NCBI GenBank assembly: GCA_004298115.1
Contig: SCRJ01000110.1
Coordinates: forward strand, 1-49,274
Direction of reading: 5' to 3'
DNA from: Acidobacteriota bacterium
GTDB lineage: Bacteria; Acidobacteriota; Thermoanaerobaculia; Thermoanaerobaculales; Thermoanaerobaculaceae
Length of the DNA: 49,274 nucleotides
The position numbers and the translations under genes were made by a program. The notes below the pieces were generated by a model. The model was not told the DNA's origin. It worked only from the letters and a program-made list of their open reading frames with translations, and searched no databases. This document shows positions 1 to 8,528 of this stretch, one piece after another (position 1 is the first letter of the stretch; each line of letters starts with the position of its first letter).

Positions 1-1262
1 GACATCAACGTCACGAAGAGGACGATGCTCCAGTTTGCGATGTTCTGCCACCGCGTGTTGACGTGCTCGCCGACGAACGCCGGATCGTTGAGGATCAGGA
101 TGAGGAAGACCAGGGCCGAGGGGAGCAGCGTCACCGCCGCGACCTGCACGAACATCGTGATCGCGATCAGCGGCGCCCCGGGGATGAGGACGATCGCGCC
201 GGCGCCGAGCAGCATCCCCACGTGGACGACGTAGAACCACGGCGCTTCCTTCACGCTCTTGTTGAGCGAGTGCGCCCACCCGAACACCTCGCCCACCGCC
301 CACGAGGTGGAGAGGGAGATGCAGAGCGCCCCCAGGAAGCCCGCGTCGAACAGACCGATCGCGAACAGCTTCCGCGCCAGGGCGCCGTACCCGCCGAGGA
401 GCGGCACGATCGCCTCGGCGGTCTGCCTGGCGTCCTCGATGACGATGGGAGGGTGGTGATAGTAGAACGCGGCGCCCGTCGTGACGATGATGAACGCGGC
501 CACGACGCCGGTGATGAGCGAGCCGGCGAACGTATCGACCTTGCCGAACTTCACGTCGTGGACGTCGAGCCCCTTGTCGACGACGGAGCTTTGCTGGAAG
601 AAGATCTGCCAGGGCGTGATCGTGGTCCCGATGTTCGCCAGGATGATGAACAGCAGGCTGCCCGACAACCCCCCGGGCAGCGTCGGGACGAGGAGCCCTT
701 CGAAGACCTTCCCCCAACCGGGGCTGGTCGGCGTCCTCATCGCCCAGAACGCCGCCGGGATGTAGACGAGGTTGAACGCGCAGAAGAACAGCGTCAGCCG
801 CTCGAACGTCCAGTACTTGCCGGTCATCGAGACGGCCACGAGGATCGCCGTCACCGCCAGGAAGGTGACGACCGGCGGAACGCCGAAAAGGCTCATCGCC
901 GCGATCATCCCGATGTACTCGGTGACCAGCGTCAGCAGGTTGACGATGGCGAGGTCGACGAGGGAGAACCACCCCCAGAACGGGCCGAACCCCTCGAAGA
1001 TCGCCTCGGCGTGCCCGCGCTTCGTCACGGCGCCGAGACGCACGGTCATCTCCTGGATGTAGTAGGCCATCGGGACGAGGATGAAGATGATCCAGAGGAG
1101 CGAGAACCCGTACTTGGAGCCGGTCACCGCGTAGGTGGAGATCCCGCCGGCGTCGTTGTCGGCCACCATCGTGATGATCCCGGGGCCGAGCACGGCCCCG
1201 AAGATCACGAGCCGGCGCTTGAACCGGTTCAGGACGTGGAAGCTCTTCGAGAGCCAGTACAT
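1..1262 (-). CDS. NRAMP-related divalent metal transporter (3' end beyond window)
   Basis: Reading from the ATG at 1262 gives about 420 residues of a multi-helix membrane protein that runs off the left edge. It begins MYWLSKSFHVLNRF, and an in-frame TGA lies just upstream (1277-1275). GAGGGA about 8 nt before the ATG is a fair ribosome site. The first helix reads LGPGIITMVADNDAGGI and the sixth-helix region reads IGTTITPWQIFFQQ. These positions match the two unwound metal-site helices of SLC11/NRAMP transporters. However, the usual DPGN is DNDAGG and the usual MPH is TPW, so the Met and His typical of Mn/Fe transporters are missing. From memory this resembles the NRAMP-related magnesium transporter (NRMT) branch; the substrate is therefore inferred. 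It should be a plasma-membrane proton- or ion-coupled importer. It is transcribed divergently from the epimerase-fusion gene. Confidence 0.8.
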   Translation of the reverse strand, partial: MYWLSKSFHVLNRFKRRLVIFGAVLGPGIITMVADNDAGGISTYAVTGSKYGFSLLWIIFILVPMAYYIQEMTVRLGAVTKRGHAEAIFEGFGPFWGWFSLVDLAIVNLLTLVTEYIGMIAAMSLFGVPPVVTFLAVTAILVAVSMTGKYWTFERLTLFFCAFNLVYIPAAFWAMRTPTSPGWGKVFEGLLVPTLPGGLSGSLLFIILANIGTTITPWQIFFQQSSVVDKGLDVHDVKFGKVDTFAGSLITGVVAAFIIVTTGAAFYYHHPPIVIEDARQTAEAIVPLLGGYGALARKLFAIGLFDAGFLGALCISLSTSWAVGEVFGWAHSLNKSVKEAPWFYVVHVGMLLGAGAIVLIPGAPLIAITMFVQVAAVTLLPSALVFLILILNDPAFVGEHVNTRWQNIANWSIVLFVTLM

Positions 1263-1654
1263 GGGCCGCGTCCCTCAGCGCTCACGGCCGACCCCCGTCG
1301 AGCGGGCGTCGCCCCGGACCGGAGTTCCCGGCCCTGCGGCGCGTCTCGTTGTCAGGGTGCCGAACATGCGCGTCTCCGTTTCCCCACAGGGACTCGAGGC
1401 CGGAGACGCGCCACACAGCGGATCAGACGCGAGGTGCCGAGGCGCCCGCCGGCCGGCGAGCCTGGGTGCAAGAATCGCTTTCCCGACTTGGAGGTTCCAT
1501 CTGTCCTTTCCACCTCTGCCCCGGCGCCGGCTGCGACGCCGTCACGTCACGGCAAATGCCCACGGTTGGCCCTTGTAGACCAGGTCCGCACCGCTTGTCA
1601 ACCGCTGCTCGAGCCCCCCGCGAGAGCACCCCAAAAGGCGCTTTCTTCGCTACA
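1263..1654. other. Intergenic region between divergent transporter and epimerase-fusion genes
   Basis: This 392-base stretch separates two divergent genes. Open frames across it lack conserved motifs and recognisable starts. It should hold both promoters. The only promoter-like element I could pick out is TACAAT at its right border; no clear -35 box, operator, tRNA or terminator was seen. Confidence 0.5.
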
Positions 1655-1656
1655 AT
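1651..1656 (+). promoter_or_regulatory. Candidate -10 box of the first epimerase-fusion gene
   Basis: TACAAT matches five of six -10 consensus bases. No good -35 is visible. Transcription from it would start near 1663-1665, so the ATG at 1655 would be left out of the message and the ATG at 1667 would be almost at the 5' end (near-leaderless). Confidence 0.35.
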
Positions 1657-1666
1657 GTCGCAAATC

Positions 1667-3169
1667 ATGTCTCTCCCCCGGATCATCGTCACCGGCGCAT
1701 CGGGTTTCGTCGGCCGCCACCTCCTCGAGGAGATCAAGGAGCGCTACCGGATCCTCGGCCTCGGGCGCCGCTCTCAGCGGGACTGCGGCGCGCCCGTGCA
1801 CCCGAACATCGCGTGGTCGCAGGTCGACATCGGCGAGCGGGAGCCCCTCGCCCGCGCGCTCGAAGGCGTCGCTGCGACCGGCGGCGCCGACGTCCTGCTC
1901 CACCTCGCCGCCCACTATGACTTCACGGGGGAGGAGAACCCCGAGTACTGGCGCACCAACGTCGAGGGGCTGCGCAACGTCCTCGAGCTCGCCAAGGGCC
2001 TCAAGCTCCGCCGCTTCGTCTTCGCGAGCTCGGTCGCCGCCAGCCGGTTTCCCCCGCCCGGGGGCGCGCTGGACGAGAGGAGCGTCCCCGACGGCGACCA
2101 CATCTACGCCCGCACCAAACGCATCGGGGAGGAGATGGTCCGGGAGTACGCCGCGCACTTCCCCACCAGCACCGTCCGCTTCGCGGCGCTGTTCTCGGAC
2201 TGGTGCGAGTACCCGCCGCTCTACGTGTTTCTGGAAACCTGGCTGTCGCAGCGGTGGAACGCGAGGGTCCTCGGCGGGCGCGGCGCGTCGGCGGTCCCCT
2301 ACCTGCACGTGCGCGATGCGGTGCGCGCCCTGGGCGTCCTGCTCCGCCGGCCCGAGCTCCCGGACGAGGGAGAGGTCTTCGCCATCAGCCCCGACCGCGC
2401 CGTCTCCCACCGCGACCTCTTCGCGGCGGCGCGGATGTCCGCCTTCGGGCAGAGAACCCGGCCGATCTGCGTGCCCAGGGTCCTGTGCGGACCGGGCATG
2501 CAGGCTCGCGACCTGCTCGGGCGCGCCCTCGGCGAGAGGCCGTTCGAACGCCCCTGGATGGCCAGGTACATCGACCTGGCGATGACCGTGAACGCTGCGC
2601 GCACCCGCGAGCGTCTCGCGTGGGCGCCCCGGCCGCGCCTCGAGGTCCTCCGCCGCCTGCCGTTCGTGCTCGAGAACCGGAAGACCCAACCGGCCGAGTG
2701 GAGCAGCGTGAACCTGGCGGCGATGAAGATGGTGAACATCCGCCCGAACCTCCGGATCCACCGCCTTCTCGAGGCCCACGAGGAGCAGATCCGGGGCGCC
2801 ATGACCGATCAGCTCCTCACGCCGGAGCCCCACCGGAGGCACCCGAAGTTCGAGCAGCTCCCGAGACACGAGCACGACTGGTACAACCGGCTGCTGCTGC
2901 ACAGCCTCATGAACTCGATCCGCGCGCGCGACAAGGCGCTCTTCCGCGCGCACTGCCGGGACCTCGCCGAGCGCCGCCGGGCGCAGGGCTTCACGGCCGA
3001 CGAGGTGTCGTTCGCGCTTCGCCTCTTCAATGAGATCTGCATCAAGACGCTCTCCCTGGAGCCGTCCGCGGTGAGCCTTCGCGAACTCGACGACTACATC
3101 ACGGCGGCGGTGCAGTTCGGCATCGACGAGGTCGAGGATGTCTTCGACCAGGACGGCGGGGAGCGCTAG
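1667..3169 (+). CDS. SDR epimerase/dehydratase-like protein with C-terminal helical (RsbRD-like) domain, copy 1
   Basis: This is a 500-residue two-part protein. Residues 1-345 form an extended-SDR fold: nucleotide-binding GASGFVG at 10-16, HLAAHYD near 83, FASS near 120 and the catalytic pair Tyr147/Lys151 in YARTK. Residues about 356-496 are a helical extension not normal for sugar epimerases, ending in a segment GFTADEVSFALRLFNE. That segment resembles the helical sensory domain of RsbR-type regulators; this is a pattern judgement, not a search. The start at 1667 is chosen over 1655 because the paralogue at 5696-7303 begins equivalently and then has Tyr147/Lys151 at identical numbers. The response regulator follows 38 bases downstream. 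The substrate is unknown; a nucleotide- or metabolite-sensing role is inferred from the context. Confidence 0.75.
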   Translation: MSLPRIIVTGASGFVGRHLLEEIKERYRILGLGRRSQRDCGAPVHPNIAWSQVDIGEREPLARALEGVAATGGADVLLHLAAHYDFTGEENPEYWRTNVEGLRNVLELAKGLKLRRFVFASSVAASRFPPPGGALDERSVPDGDHIYARTKRIGEEMVREYAAHFPTSTVRFAALFSDWCEYPPLYVFLETWLSQRWNARVLGGRGASAVPYLHVRDAVRALGVLLRRPELPDEGEVFAISPDRAVSHRDLFAAARMSAFGQRTRPICVPRVLCGPGMQARDLLGRALGERPFERPWMARYIDLAMTVNAARTRERLAWAPRPRLEVLRRLPFVLENRKTQPAEWSSVNLAAMKMVNIRPNLRIHRLLEAHEEQIRGAMTDQLLTPEPHRRHPKFEQLPRHEHDWYNRLLLHSLMNSIRARDKALFRAHCRDLAERRRAQGFTADEVSFALRLFNEICIKTLSLEPSAVSLRELDDYITAAVQFGIDEVEDVFDQDGGER

Positions 3170-3207
3170 CGGCGACGCGGTCGTGGCGTCCGTCAAGGGG
3201 AGAAGCC

Positions 3208-3642
3208 ATGGGCCAGAGACACAGACTGATGATGATCGACGACGACGTCAACCTGGTGAACGTGTTCAGGTTGGTGTGCACCGCCAAGGGCTACGAGTTC
3301 TTCGCCGCGCACTCCGCGGCCGAAGCCCTGGAGAAGATCCCCGAAGTCGGGCCCGACCTCATCATCCTGGACGTGATCATGGAGGACTTCGTCGCCGGTT
3401 TCCGCGTCGTGAGCGAGCTGCGGGCCGGCGGCCCGGACTCCCGCTTCGCCAAGTACGCCAAGGTGCCCATCATCATGCTGACCAGCGTGACCAGCAAGAC
3501 CCATCTCAACTTCTCCGACCGGGTCGGGACCGCGCTCCTTCCGGTCGACGCCTTCATCGAGAAACCGGTCAAACCCGCCGAGATCCTGGCGAAGATCGAC
3601 GCCATCCTCGCGCAGGTCCCCGAGCCCGACGCCTCCGGCTGA
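3208..3642 (+). CDS. Single-domain response regulator (CheY-like receiver)
   Basis: A 144-residue receiver domain with no output domain. The acidic pocket is DDD at 11-13, the phosphoacceptor is Asp55 in ILDVIMED, the switch Thr is Thr92 in IMLTS and the conserved Lys is Lys119 in EKP. It should be phosphorylated by a histidine kinase, most simply the one encoded convergently at 3656-5656, and act by protein contact rather than DNA binding. GGGGAG sits just before the ATG. It lies 38 bases after the epimerase-fusion gene and is probably co-transcribed with it. Its 3' end is 13 bases from the end of the kinase gene. Confidence 0.9.
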   Translation: MGQRHRLMMIDDDVNLVNVFRLVCTAKGYEFFAAHSAAEALEKIPEVGPDLIILDVIMEDFVAGFRVVSELRAGGPDSRFAKYAKVPIIMLTSVTSKTHLNFSDRVGTALLPVDAFIEKPVKPAEILAKIDAILAQVPEPDASG

Positions 3643-3655
3643 CCGGTAACGCCGC

Positions 3656-5656
3656 CTACCCCGGGCCGGCGTCGCCGGCGCCCCCCTGAGGCTGCTCCGG
3701 CGCAACCGGCAGGGTGAAGATGAACTCCGCCCACCGGCCGGGCTCCGACTCGGCCCAGATGCGGCCGCCGTGCCTTGCGATGATCCGCTGCGACACGAAG
3801 AGCCCCAGGCCGGTGCCCGACTTCGTATCGTCGCCCCCGGAGGTCAGGCGTGAGAACTTCTGGAAGAGCTTCTCCCCGGCGCCCCGCTCGAAGCCCTCCC
3901 CCTCGTTCCAGACGCTGAAGCGCAGCGACCGGCCGTCATCGTCCGGTTGCGCGGCCACGGAGATCTCGCCGCCCTCACGGCCGTACTTGATGGCGTTCGA
4001 GAGGAGGTTCTGGAAGACCGAGGCGACGAGCCCGGGATCGCACACGCCGACCAGGTTGCCGGGGACGTCGCAGACGATGCGCATGCCCCGGTCGCTGGCC
4101 AGATCGGTGAGCCGGCTGAGCAGAGGCTCGATCAGATCGGGGCAGAAGCGGACCTCGGCGAGGTGCAGCTTCATCTCCCCCTCCTCGATCCGACTGAGGT
4201 TGAGGTAGTTCGCGATCGTGTCGCGGAGGTAGTCGGCGCTGATCGAAGCGGCCTTGAGCAGCGCCTGCTGGTCCGCGTTCAACGGTCCGAGGATGCGGTC
4301 GCGCAGCGACCCGATGGCGAACACGATCGACGCGAGCGGGGACTTCAGCTCGTGCGTGACGAAGCCGAGCATCTCGAGGTAGGCGCGGTTCTTCTCCTCG
4401 GCCTCGGTGTACGTCTTCTGCAGCGCGGCCGAGGCGTCGCGCAGCTCGTTGTTGCGGATCTCGAGGGCCTCCGCCATCGAGTTGAACGCGTACGCGAGCT
4501 CCGTGACCTCCCGGCTGGCGTGGGGGATCTGCACCCGGGTGCGCAGGTTCCCCGCCGAGAGCTCGCGCGTCGCGCGCACCAGGCGCAGGATCGGCCGCCG
4601 GAAGCCGCTCGAGAGGTAGATGGCGATCGCCGCCGCGAGCGCGAGCGACAGGAACGTGATCCCGAGGTACTTCAGCCCCAGGCTCGACATGTACCCGAGG
4701 TACTGCTTCTCCAACAGCCCGACGTAGATGATGCCGATGACCGCTCCGCTCGGGTCCCTGATCGGGTCGTACGCCGAGAGGTACCAGTCGTTGACGACGA
4801 ACGCCCGGTCCGCGAAGCGCTCGCCGCGGCGGAGGACCTTGTCGTAGACCCTCTCCGAGATCCGCGTCCCGAGGGCGCGCGTTCCCGCGTCGAGCATGAC
4901 GTTGGTGGCGATCCGGACGTCGCCCAGAAAGATCGTCACCGTGCCCACGGGCCTTCCCTCGTAGGTCCGATCGCCGAACGCGGCGTTGCGGATCCGGTCC
5001 ACGAGGCTGAACTTGCGGTTGAGCAGGACGCCGCCGTAGACGACCCCGAGCACGCGCTCCCCGGCATCGAGCACGGGAATCGCCGCCTCGATCGCCATCC
5101 CCCGGTCCTCGACGGTCCGGTCCGTCGGCGTCGCGCGCTCGGTGTAGACGATGGGGATGTACGCCCGCTCGGCGAGGGACTCGCCCTCGCGGAGCAGCTC
5201 CGGACGCGACAGCAGCACCGTGCCGCTGCTCGCCGTGCCCTCCAGGGCGGCGCCGACGATCGGGTTCGGCTTCACCTCGTCCCCGGTCGCGAACGGCGGC
5301 AGCGACCGCGCCAGCACGCGAGCGTCCCCGGAGACGACGGTGAGGAAGTCGACGTCGTACTTCCGGCGAAAGGCATCGAGCTCGCTCGACAGAGCCGCGC
5401 TCGCCGGCGCGCCGCGCAGCGCGGAGCGCAGCGCTTCGCTCTGGGACACCATGCTCACCACAACCTGCACCCGGGTCCGCTCGGTCTCGTAGGCCGACCA
5501 CGCGGCGCCGAGGTCCATCTCGGCCCTCAGCATCGCCTCCTTCATGACCGTCCGGGAGATGAACGAGAACCCCGTCCAGGTGCTGACCGACGCCACCACC
5601 CCGATCACCAGGATGAACCCGAGGAGGAGCCTGGTCCGGAACGCGAGCTTCTTCAC
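3656..5656 (-). CDS. Membrane sensor histidine kinase with extracytoplasmic Cache-like domain
   Basis: A 666-residue kinase. Helix 1 covers about 8-32, a roughly 290-residue extracytoplasmic Cache-like sensor follows, helix 2 covers about 330-350 and a HAMP linker about 351-403. The phosphoacceptor is His435 in FVTHELKSPL. The ATPase domain has N-box Asn550/Asn554 (QNLLSNAIKYG), a G1-like NEGEGF near 584 and G2 GTGLGL near 614. The start is GTG; no strong ribosome site is seen, but the basic N-terminus followed by a helix fits. It lies 39 bases downstream of the second epimerase-fusion gene on the same strand, so those two form an operon. Autophosphorylation and transfer to the neighbouring receiver are expected from family knowledge. 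The ligand is unknown. Confidence 0.9.
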   Translation of the reverse strand: MKKLAFRTRLLLGFILVIGVVASVSTWTGFSFISRTVMKEAMLRAEMDLGAAWSAYETERTRVQVVVSMVSQSEALRSALRGAPASAALSSELDAFRRKYDVDFLTVVSGDARVLARSLPPFATGDEVKPNPIVGAALEGTASSGTVLLSRPELLREGESLAERAYIPIVYTERATPTDRTVEDRGMAIEAAIPVLDAGERVLGVVYGGVLLNRKFSLVDRIRNAAFGDRTYEGRPVGTVTIFLGDVRIATNVMLDAGTRALGTRISERVYDKVLRRGERFADRAFVVNDWYLSAYDPIRDPSGAVIGIIYVGLLEKQYLGYMSSLGLKYLGITFLSLALAAAIAIYLSSGFRRPILRLVRATRELSAGNLRTRVQIPHASREVTELAYAFNSMAEALEIRNNELRDASAALQKTYTEAEEKNRAYLEMLGFVTHELKSPLASIVFAIGSLRDRILGPLNADQQALLKAASISADYLRDTIANYLNLSRIEEGEMKLHLAEVRFCPDLIEPLLSRLTDLASDRGMRIVCDVPGNLVGVCDPGLVASVFQNLLSNAIKYGREGGEISVAAQPDDDGRSLRFSVWNEGEGFERGAGEKLFQKFSRLTSGGDDTKSGTGLGLFVSQRIIARHGGRIWAESEPGRWAEFIFTLPVAPEQPQGGAGDAGPG

Positions 5657-5695
5657 CGGGGGGCCCCGCCGGTGCGGGAGTGCCGTCTCAACGTC

Positions 5696-7303
5696 TCACC
5701 TCCTCTGCACCAGACAGCTCCAGATCGTGCTCTCGATCATCTCGCGGGCCGACGCGCCCTCCGGGACGGCGCCCTCGGGGGAACCCTCGGACGCGGGCTC
5801 GCCGCGCTCCTGCAACCGCTCGTACTGGCCCCGGACCTCTTCCATCGCCAGCTCGATGGGCACGGTGACGCGGTCGAACACCTCGTGCCCGAACCGCTTG
5901 AGGTCGCCACGCCGCCGCAGCGCGTCGACGATCACGTCGTTCATCAGCCGCAGGAACATGCAGACCTCGTCCACCGTGAAGCCGGTCTTGAAGCGGCCGA
6001 CGCCCGTGACCTCGAGGTAGTTCACCAGCAGCATCCGGTTGCTCGTCTGCACCGAGGTCACCAGCAGGCGGTGCCAGAGGCGCGCGAGCCAGACCAGCTT
6101 GGCGGCGTCCATCGCCGCGTACGAGGGCAGACGGCCCTGCGCCGCCTCCTCGCCGACCCGCTGGGTGAGGGCGTCGAGAAACTGGTTCTCCTCGGTGACG
6201 AGAGCTTTGAGGATCGCGAGGTCGGGGCGGACGATCTCCTTCCGCATCACGGCCGCGTTGCGGGCGTGCCACTCGACGGACTCGCTCTTGAAGCGCTCGA
6301 TGAGGAAGGGCAGCCTCCTCTCCATCTGGTACCTGGCGCTCGGCGACCACTCGAGGCGGGCGCAGCTGTGCGAGTTGTCAACCTCCATCTGCCGGTCGAT
6401 GTAGTGGTACATCCAGAGCCGCTCGAACGGCATCCGCCCCCCCAGCTTGCCCGCGGCGGTCATCATCACCATGCCGAGGCCGCAGAGGAAGGCGGGGCAC
6501 CCGACCGCCCGCTTCGCCGAGCCTGCGTACGAGCGCGTCGCGAGCTCGAACAGCCGGCGGTGCGAGGTGCAGCCCGTCGTCGAGGCGATCAGGATCTCCG
6601 CCGGCCGGAGGCGGTCGCACCGTACGAGCAGGTGCCGGATGAACGTGACGATATCGCGGATGTGGATGTACGGGATGGCGCTCTCCCCCGAGCCCGCCAG
6701 GATCCGCGAGCGCCACGAGCCGCCGAGCCAGGTGTTCAGGAACACGTACAACGGCGGGTACTCGCACCAGTCGCTGTAGACCGCGCCGAAGCGCACGATG
6801 CAGGTCGGAACGGAGTCTCGCTGCTCGCGCACCAGGCGCTCGCCCTCGCGCTTGCTCCATGCGTAGATGTGGCGGCCGTCCGGCGGGGTCGACTCGTCGA
6901 TCGGCCCCTCCCGCCGCGGGAACTCGCACGCCGCCACCGAGCTCGCGAACACGAACAGCTCGAGCTGCAGCCCTCGTGCCAGCTCGAGCACGTGTTGCGT
7001 TCCCTCGACGTTCGTCCGCCTGTACTCGGGGCGGTGCTCGCCGGCATAGTCGTAGTACGCCGCCAGGTGGAGAAGGACCTTGGCGCCGCCGGCCGAGGCG
7101 ATCTCGCGGAACGTCCGCGCGAGGCCTTCGGCGTCGCCGATGTCCACCTGCATCCACGCGATGTTGGGGTGGACCGGCGCGCCGCACTCGCGCTGCGACC
7201 GGCGGGCGATCGCGAAGATGCGGTACTCCTCCTTCAGCTCCTCGAGCAGGTGCCGCCCCACGAAACCGGACGCCCCGGTGACGATCAGCGCGGGCCGGGG
7301 CAT
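5696..7303 (-). CDS. SDR epimerase/dehydratase-like protein with C-terminal helical (RsbRD-like) domain, copy 2
   Basis: A 535-residue paralogue of the protein at 1667-3169, similar over its whole length. Nucleotide-binding GASGFVG lies at 10-16, catalytic Tyr147/Lys151 in YAWSK, and the shared signatures RRSQRECGAPVHPNIAW and SDWCEYPPLYVFL are present. The C-terminal 170 residues are helical, with GFTVDEVCMFLRLMND matching the same point of copy 1. The start is the ATG at 7303, which has GAGGTGA seven bases upstream; an upstream in-frame TTG is less likely. The gene precedes the histidine kinase by 39 bases. Retained catalytic residues suggest it still binds NAD(P). Its placement suggests signalling rather than a biosynthetic pathway. 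No sugar-pathway gene lies next to it. Confidence 0.75.
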   Translation of the reverse strand: MPRPALIVTGASGFVGRHLLEELKEEYRIFAIARRSQRECGAPVHPNIAWMQVDIGDAEGLARTFREIASAGGAKVLLHLAAYYDYAGEHRPEYRRTNVEGTQHVLELARGLQLELFVFASSVAACEFPRREGPIDESTPPDGRHIYAWSKREGERLVREQRDSVPTCIVRFGAVYSDWCEYPPLYVFLNTWLGGSWRSRILAGSGESAIPYIHIRDIVTFIRHLLVRCDRLRPAEILIASTTGCTSHRRLFELATRSYAGSAKRAVGCPAFLCGLGMVMMTAAGKLGGRMPFERLWMYHYIDRQMEVDNSHSCARLEWSPSARYQMERRLPFLIERFKSESVEWHARNAAVMRKEIVRPDLAILKALVTEENQFLDALTQRVGEEAAQGRLPSYAAMDAAKLVWLARLWHRLLVTSVQTSNRMLLVNYLEVTGVGRFKTGFTVDEVCMFLRLMNDVIVDALRRRGDLKRFGHEVFDRVTVPIELAMEEVRGQYERLQERGEPASEGSPEGAVPEGASAREMIESTIWSCLVQRR

Positions 7304-7370
7304 GCGGGGCTCACCTCGCGACTCTTGAGACAACCGCCGGGCATCAAGGATTTCCTTCCGTCTATGAGCA

Positions 7371-7379
7371 AGAATAGCA
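7371..7379 (-). promoter_or_regulatory. Candidate extended -10 promoter of epimerase-fusion copy 2 and the kinase
   Basis: On the minus strand the sequence reads TGCTATTCT, an extended -10 (TGn plus TATTCT). It would start transcription about 60 bases before the ATG at 7303. No convincing -35 is seen. The same TG-extended form recurs before hydG, rubrerythrin and hydC in this window. Confidence 0.35.
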
Positions 7380-7456
7380 TCACGGCCCGCGCGGCCGGCG
7401 GGTGGCGGGTGGCGGACGGAATCCGCCGGCGTCGCCGCCTCGGCGGCGGACCCGGG

Positions 7457-7864
7457 CTAACCGCGCACCGGGTCCGGCCGGGGCTGGGCCAGACGGACCA
7501 GGCGGCGGGTGACGAGCACGGCGAGGCCCATCAACCCGTCCGCGGCCCCGGCGAAGCCGACGAACCACGGGGCGCCCCCCGCCAGCGCCGCGGCCGTCAG
7601 GAAGACCGTGGCGAGCGCCTTGGCGGTCAGGAGCAGGAACACGGTCCGGTGGCGCGCGTACTCCACCAGATACCCGGCCCCCACCACGAGGTGGAACACC
7701 CCGGCCTGACGCGGAAAGAAGAGCGGCGGGACGGTCTCCCAGCCGCCGAAGCGCAGCGCCCACGCCGGCGCCGCGAGCAGCGCAAACCCGATCGCGAACG
7801 TGTGGAGCGCGATCAACACGACGAGCCATCGCTCCGCCGCCGCGGCGAGGGAGCCGGCCCTCAT
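7457..7864 (-). CDS. Small membrane protein at the end of the hyb operon
   Basis: A 135-residue hydrophobic protein with about four membrane helices (around 15-35, 55-75, 80-98 and 100-120). The start is the ATG at 7864, which overlaps the TGA of the hydrogenase protease gene (ATGA), implying translational coupling. I do not recognise a family. Being last in the hydrogenase operon it may serve the membrane-bound enzyme, but the sequence shows no cofactor motif. Confidence 0.6.
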   Translation of the reverse strand: MRAGSLAAAAERWLVVLIALHTFAIGFALLAAPAWALRFGGWETVPPLFFPRQAGVFHLVVGAGYLVEYARHRTVFLLLTAKALATVFLTAAALAGGAPWFVGFAGAADGLMGLAVLVTRRLVRLAQPRPDPVRG

Positions 7865-8421
7865 CGCCGCTCCCACCAGAGGTCCGGCGGCGAAGGCAGC
7901 GGCCGCGCTCTTGGCGGGGCGCCGAGGCGCTCAAGCTCGCGGACCACCGCGACGGCCGCGTCCGGCACGGCGGCGCGCACGGCCGCGGTGAGGCCGATGC
8001 CGGTCGTCACCTTGCCCGGCACCACCCCGACCAGCAACACCTCCCGCGGCCCGTCGCCGGCGAACGCGACGGTCAGGAGAGCTTCCTTGAGGCCGGGGTC
8101 GTGCGGCGACAGGCGCGGCTGCGGCGGGGTCTTGAGGATTTCCTCGCGGCGGTACAGGACGATCGTCCCGGCGGCGGCCGGCGCGTTCACCGTGTCCACG
8201 ACCACCGCCGCGTCGAGTCCGAGCAGGTACGGCGTGAGGTCGAGACCGGGCGTGCCCAGGTCGAGGACCGCGACCTCGGGGGGGAACTCGTACTGCGCCT
8301 CCAGGGCGCCGATCACCGTCGGGCCGAGGGCGTCGTCCCCCATCAGGACGTTCCCCAGCCCGATCACGGCCAACCTCCGCCGCGACTCGGTCCCCTTGCC
8401 GGCGCCGCCCTCGTCGCTCAT
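7861..8421 (-). CDS. hybD: [NiFe] hydrogenase maturation protease
   Basis: A 186-residue HybD/HyaD-family endopeptidase. It has the expected N-terminal signature GLGNVLMGDDALGP, whose acidic residues help bind nickel, and a central Asp in AVVVDTVNAP. The family clips the C-terminal tail of the large subunit after nickel insertion; here the tail is the last 16 residues of the product of 8529-10232. The ATG at 8421 is chosen because GAGGGG sits just upstream and the family signature follows soon after; the open frame extends further upstream without conserved sequence. The gene follows the large subunit by 107 bases and overlaps the next gene by four. The C-terminal end (about 20 residues) is Pro/Arg-rich and unremarkable. 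Confidence 0.88.
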   Translation of the reverse strand: MSDEGGAGKGTESRRRLAVIGLGNVLMGDDALGPTVIGALEAQYEFPPEVAVLDLGTPGLDLTPYLLGLDAAVVVDTVNAPAAAGTIVLYRREEILKTPPQPRLSPHDPGLKEALLTVAFAGDGPREVLLVGVVPGKVTTGIGLTAAVRAAVPDAAVAVVRELERLGAPPRARPLPSPPDLWWERR

Positions 8422-8528
8422 GGCCCCTCGCACCATCATGCGCGCACATTCCAGGGGCGGGGGCAACGCCCCCGCCCCGACCCGAGCCTCGCCCCGAGCA
8501 GGCGTTCCTGCTCGCCCCCGGCCCCTGC

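Noticed and set aside
1349-1666. An N-terminal extension of about 100 residues for the first epimerase-fusion protein.
   Set aside because: The sequence is low in conserved features, and the paralogue begins at the equivalent of the ATG at 1667.
3658-3690. A GC-rich hairpin near the ends of the receiver and kinase genes as a terminator.
   Set aside because: It lies within the kinase coding region, the stem has mismatches and no T-run follows.
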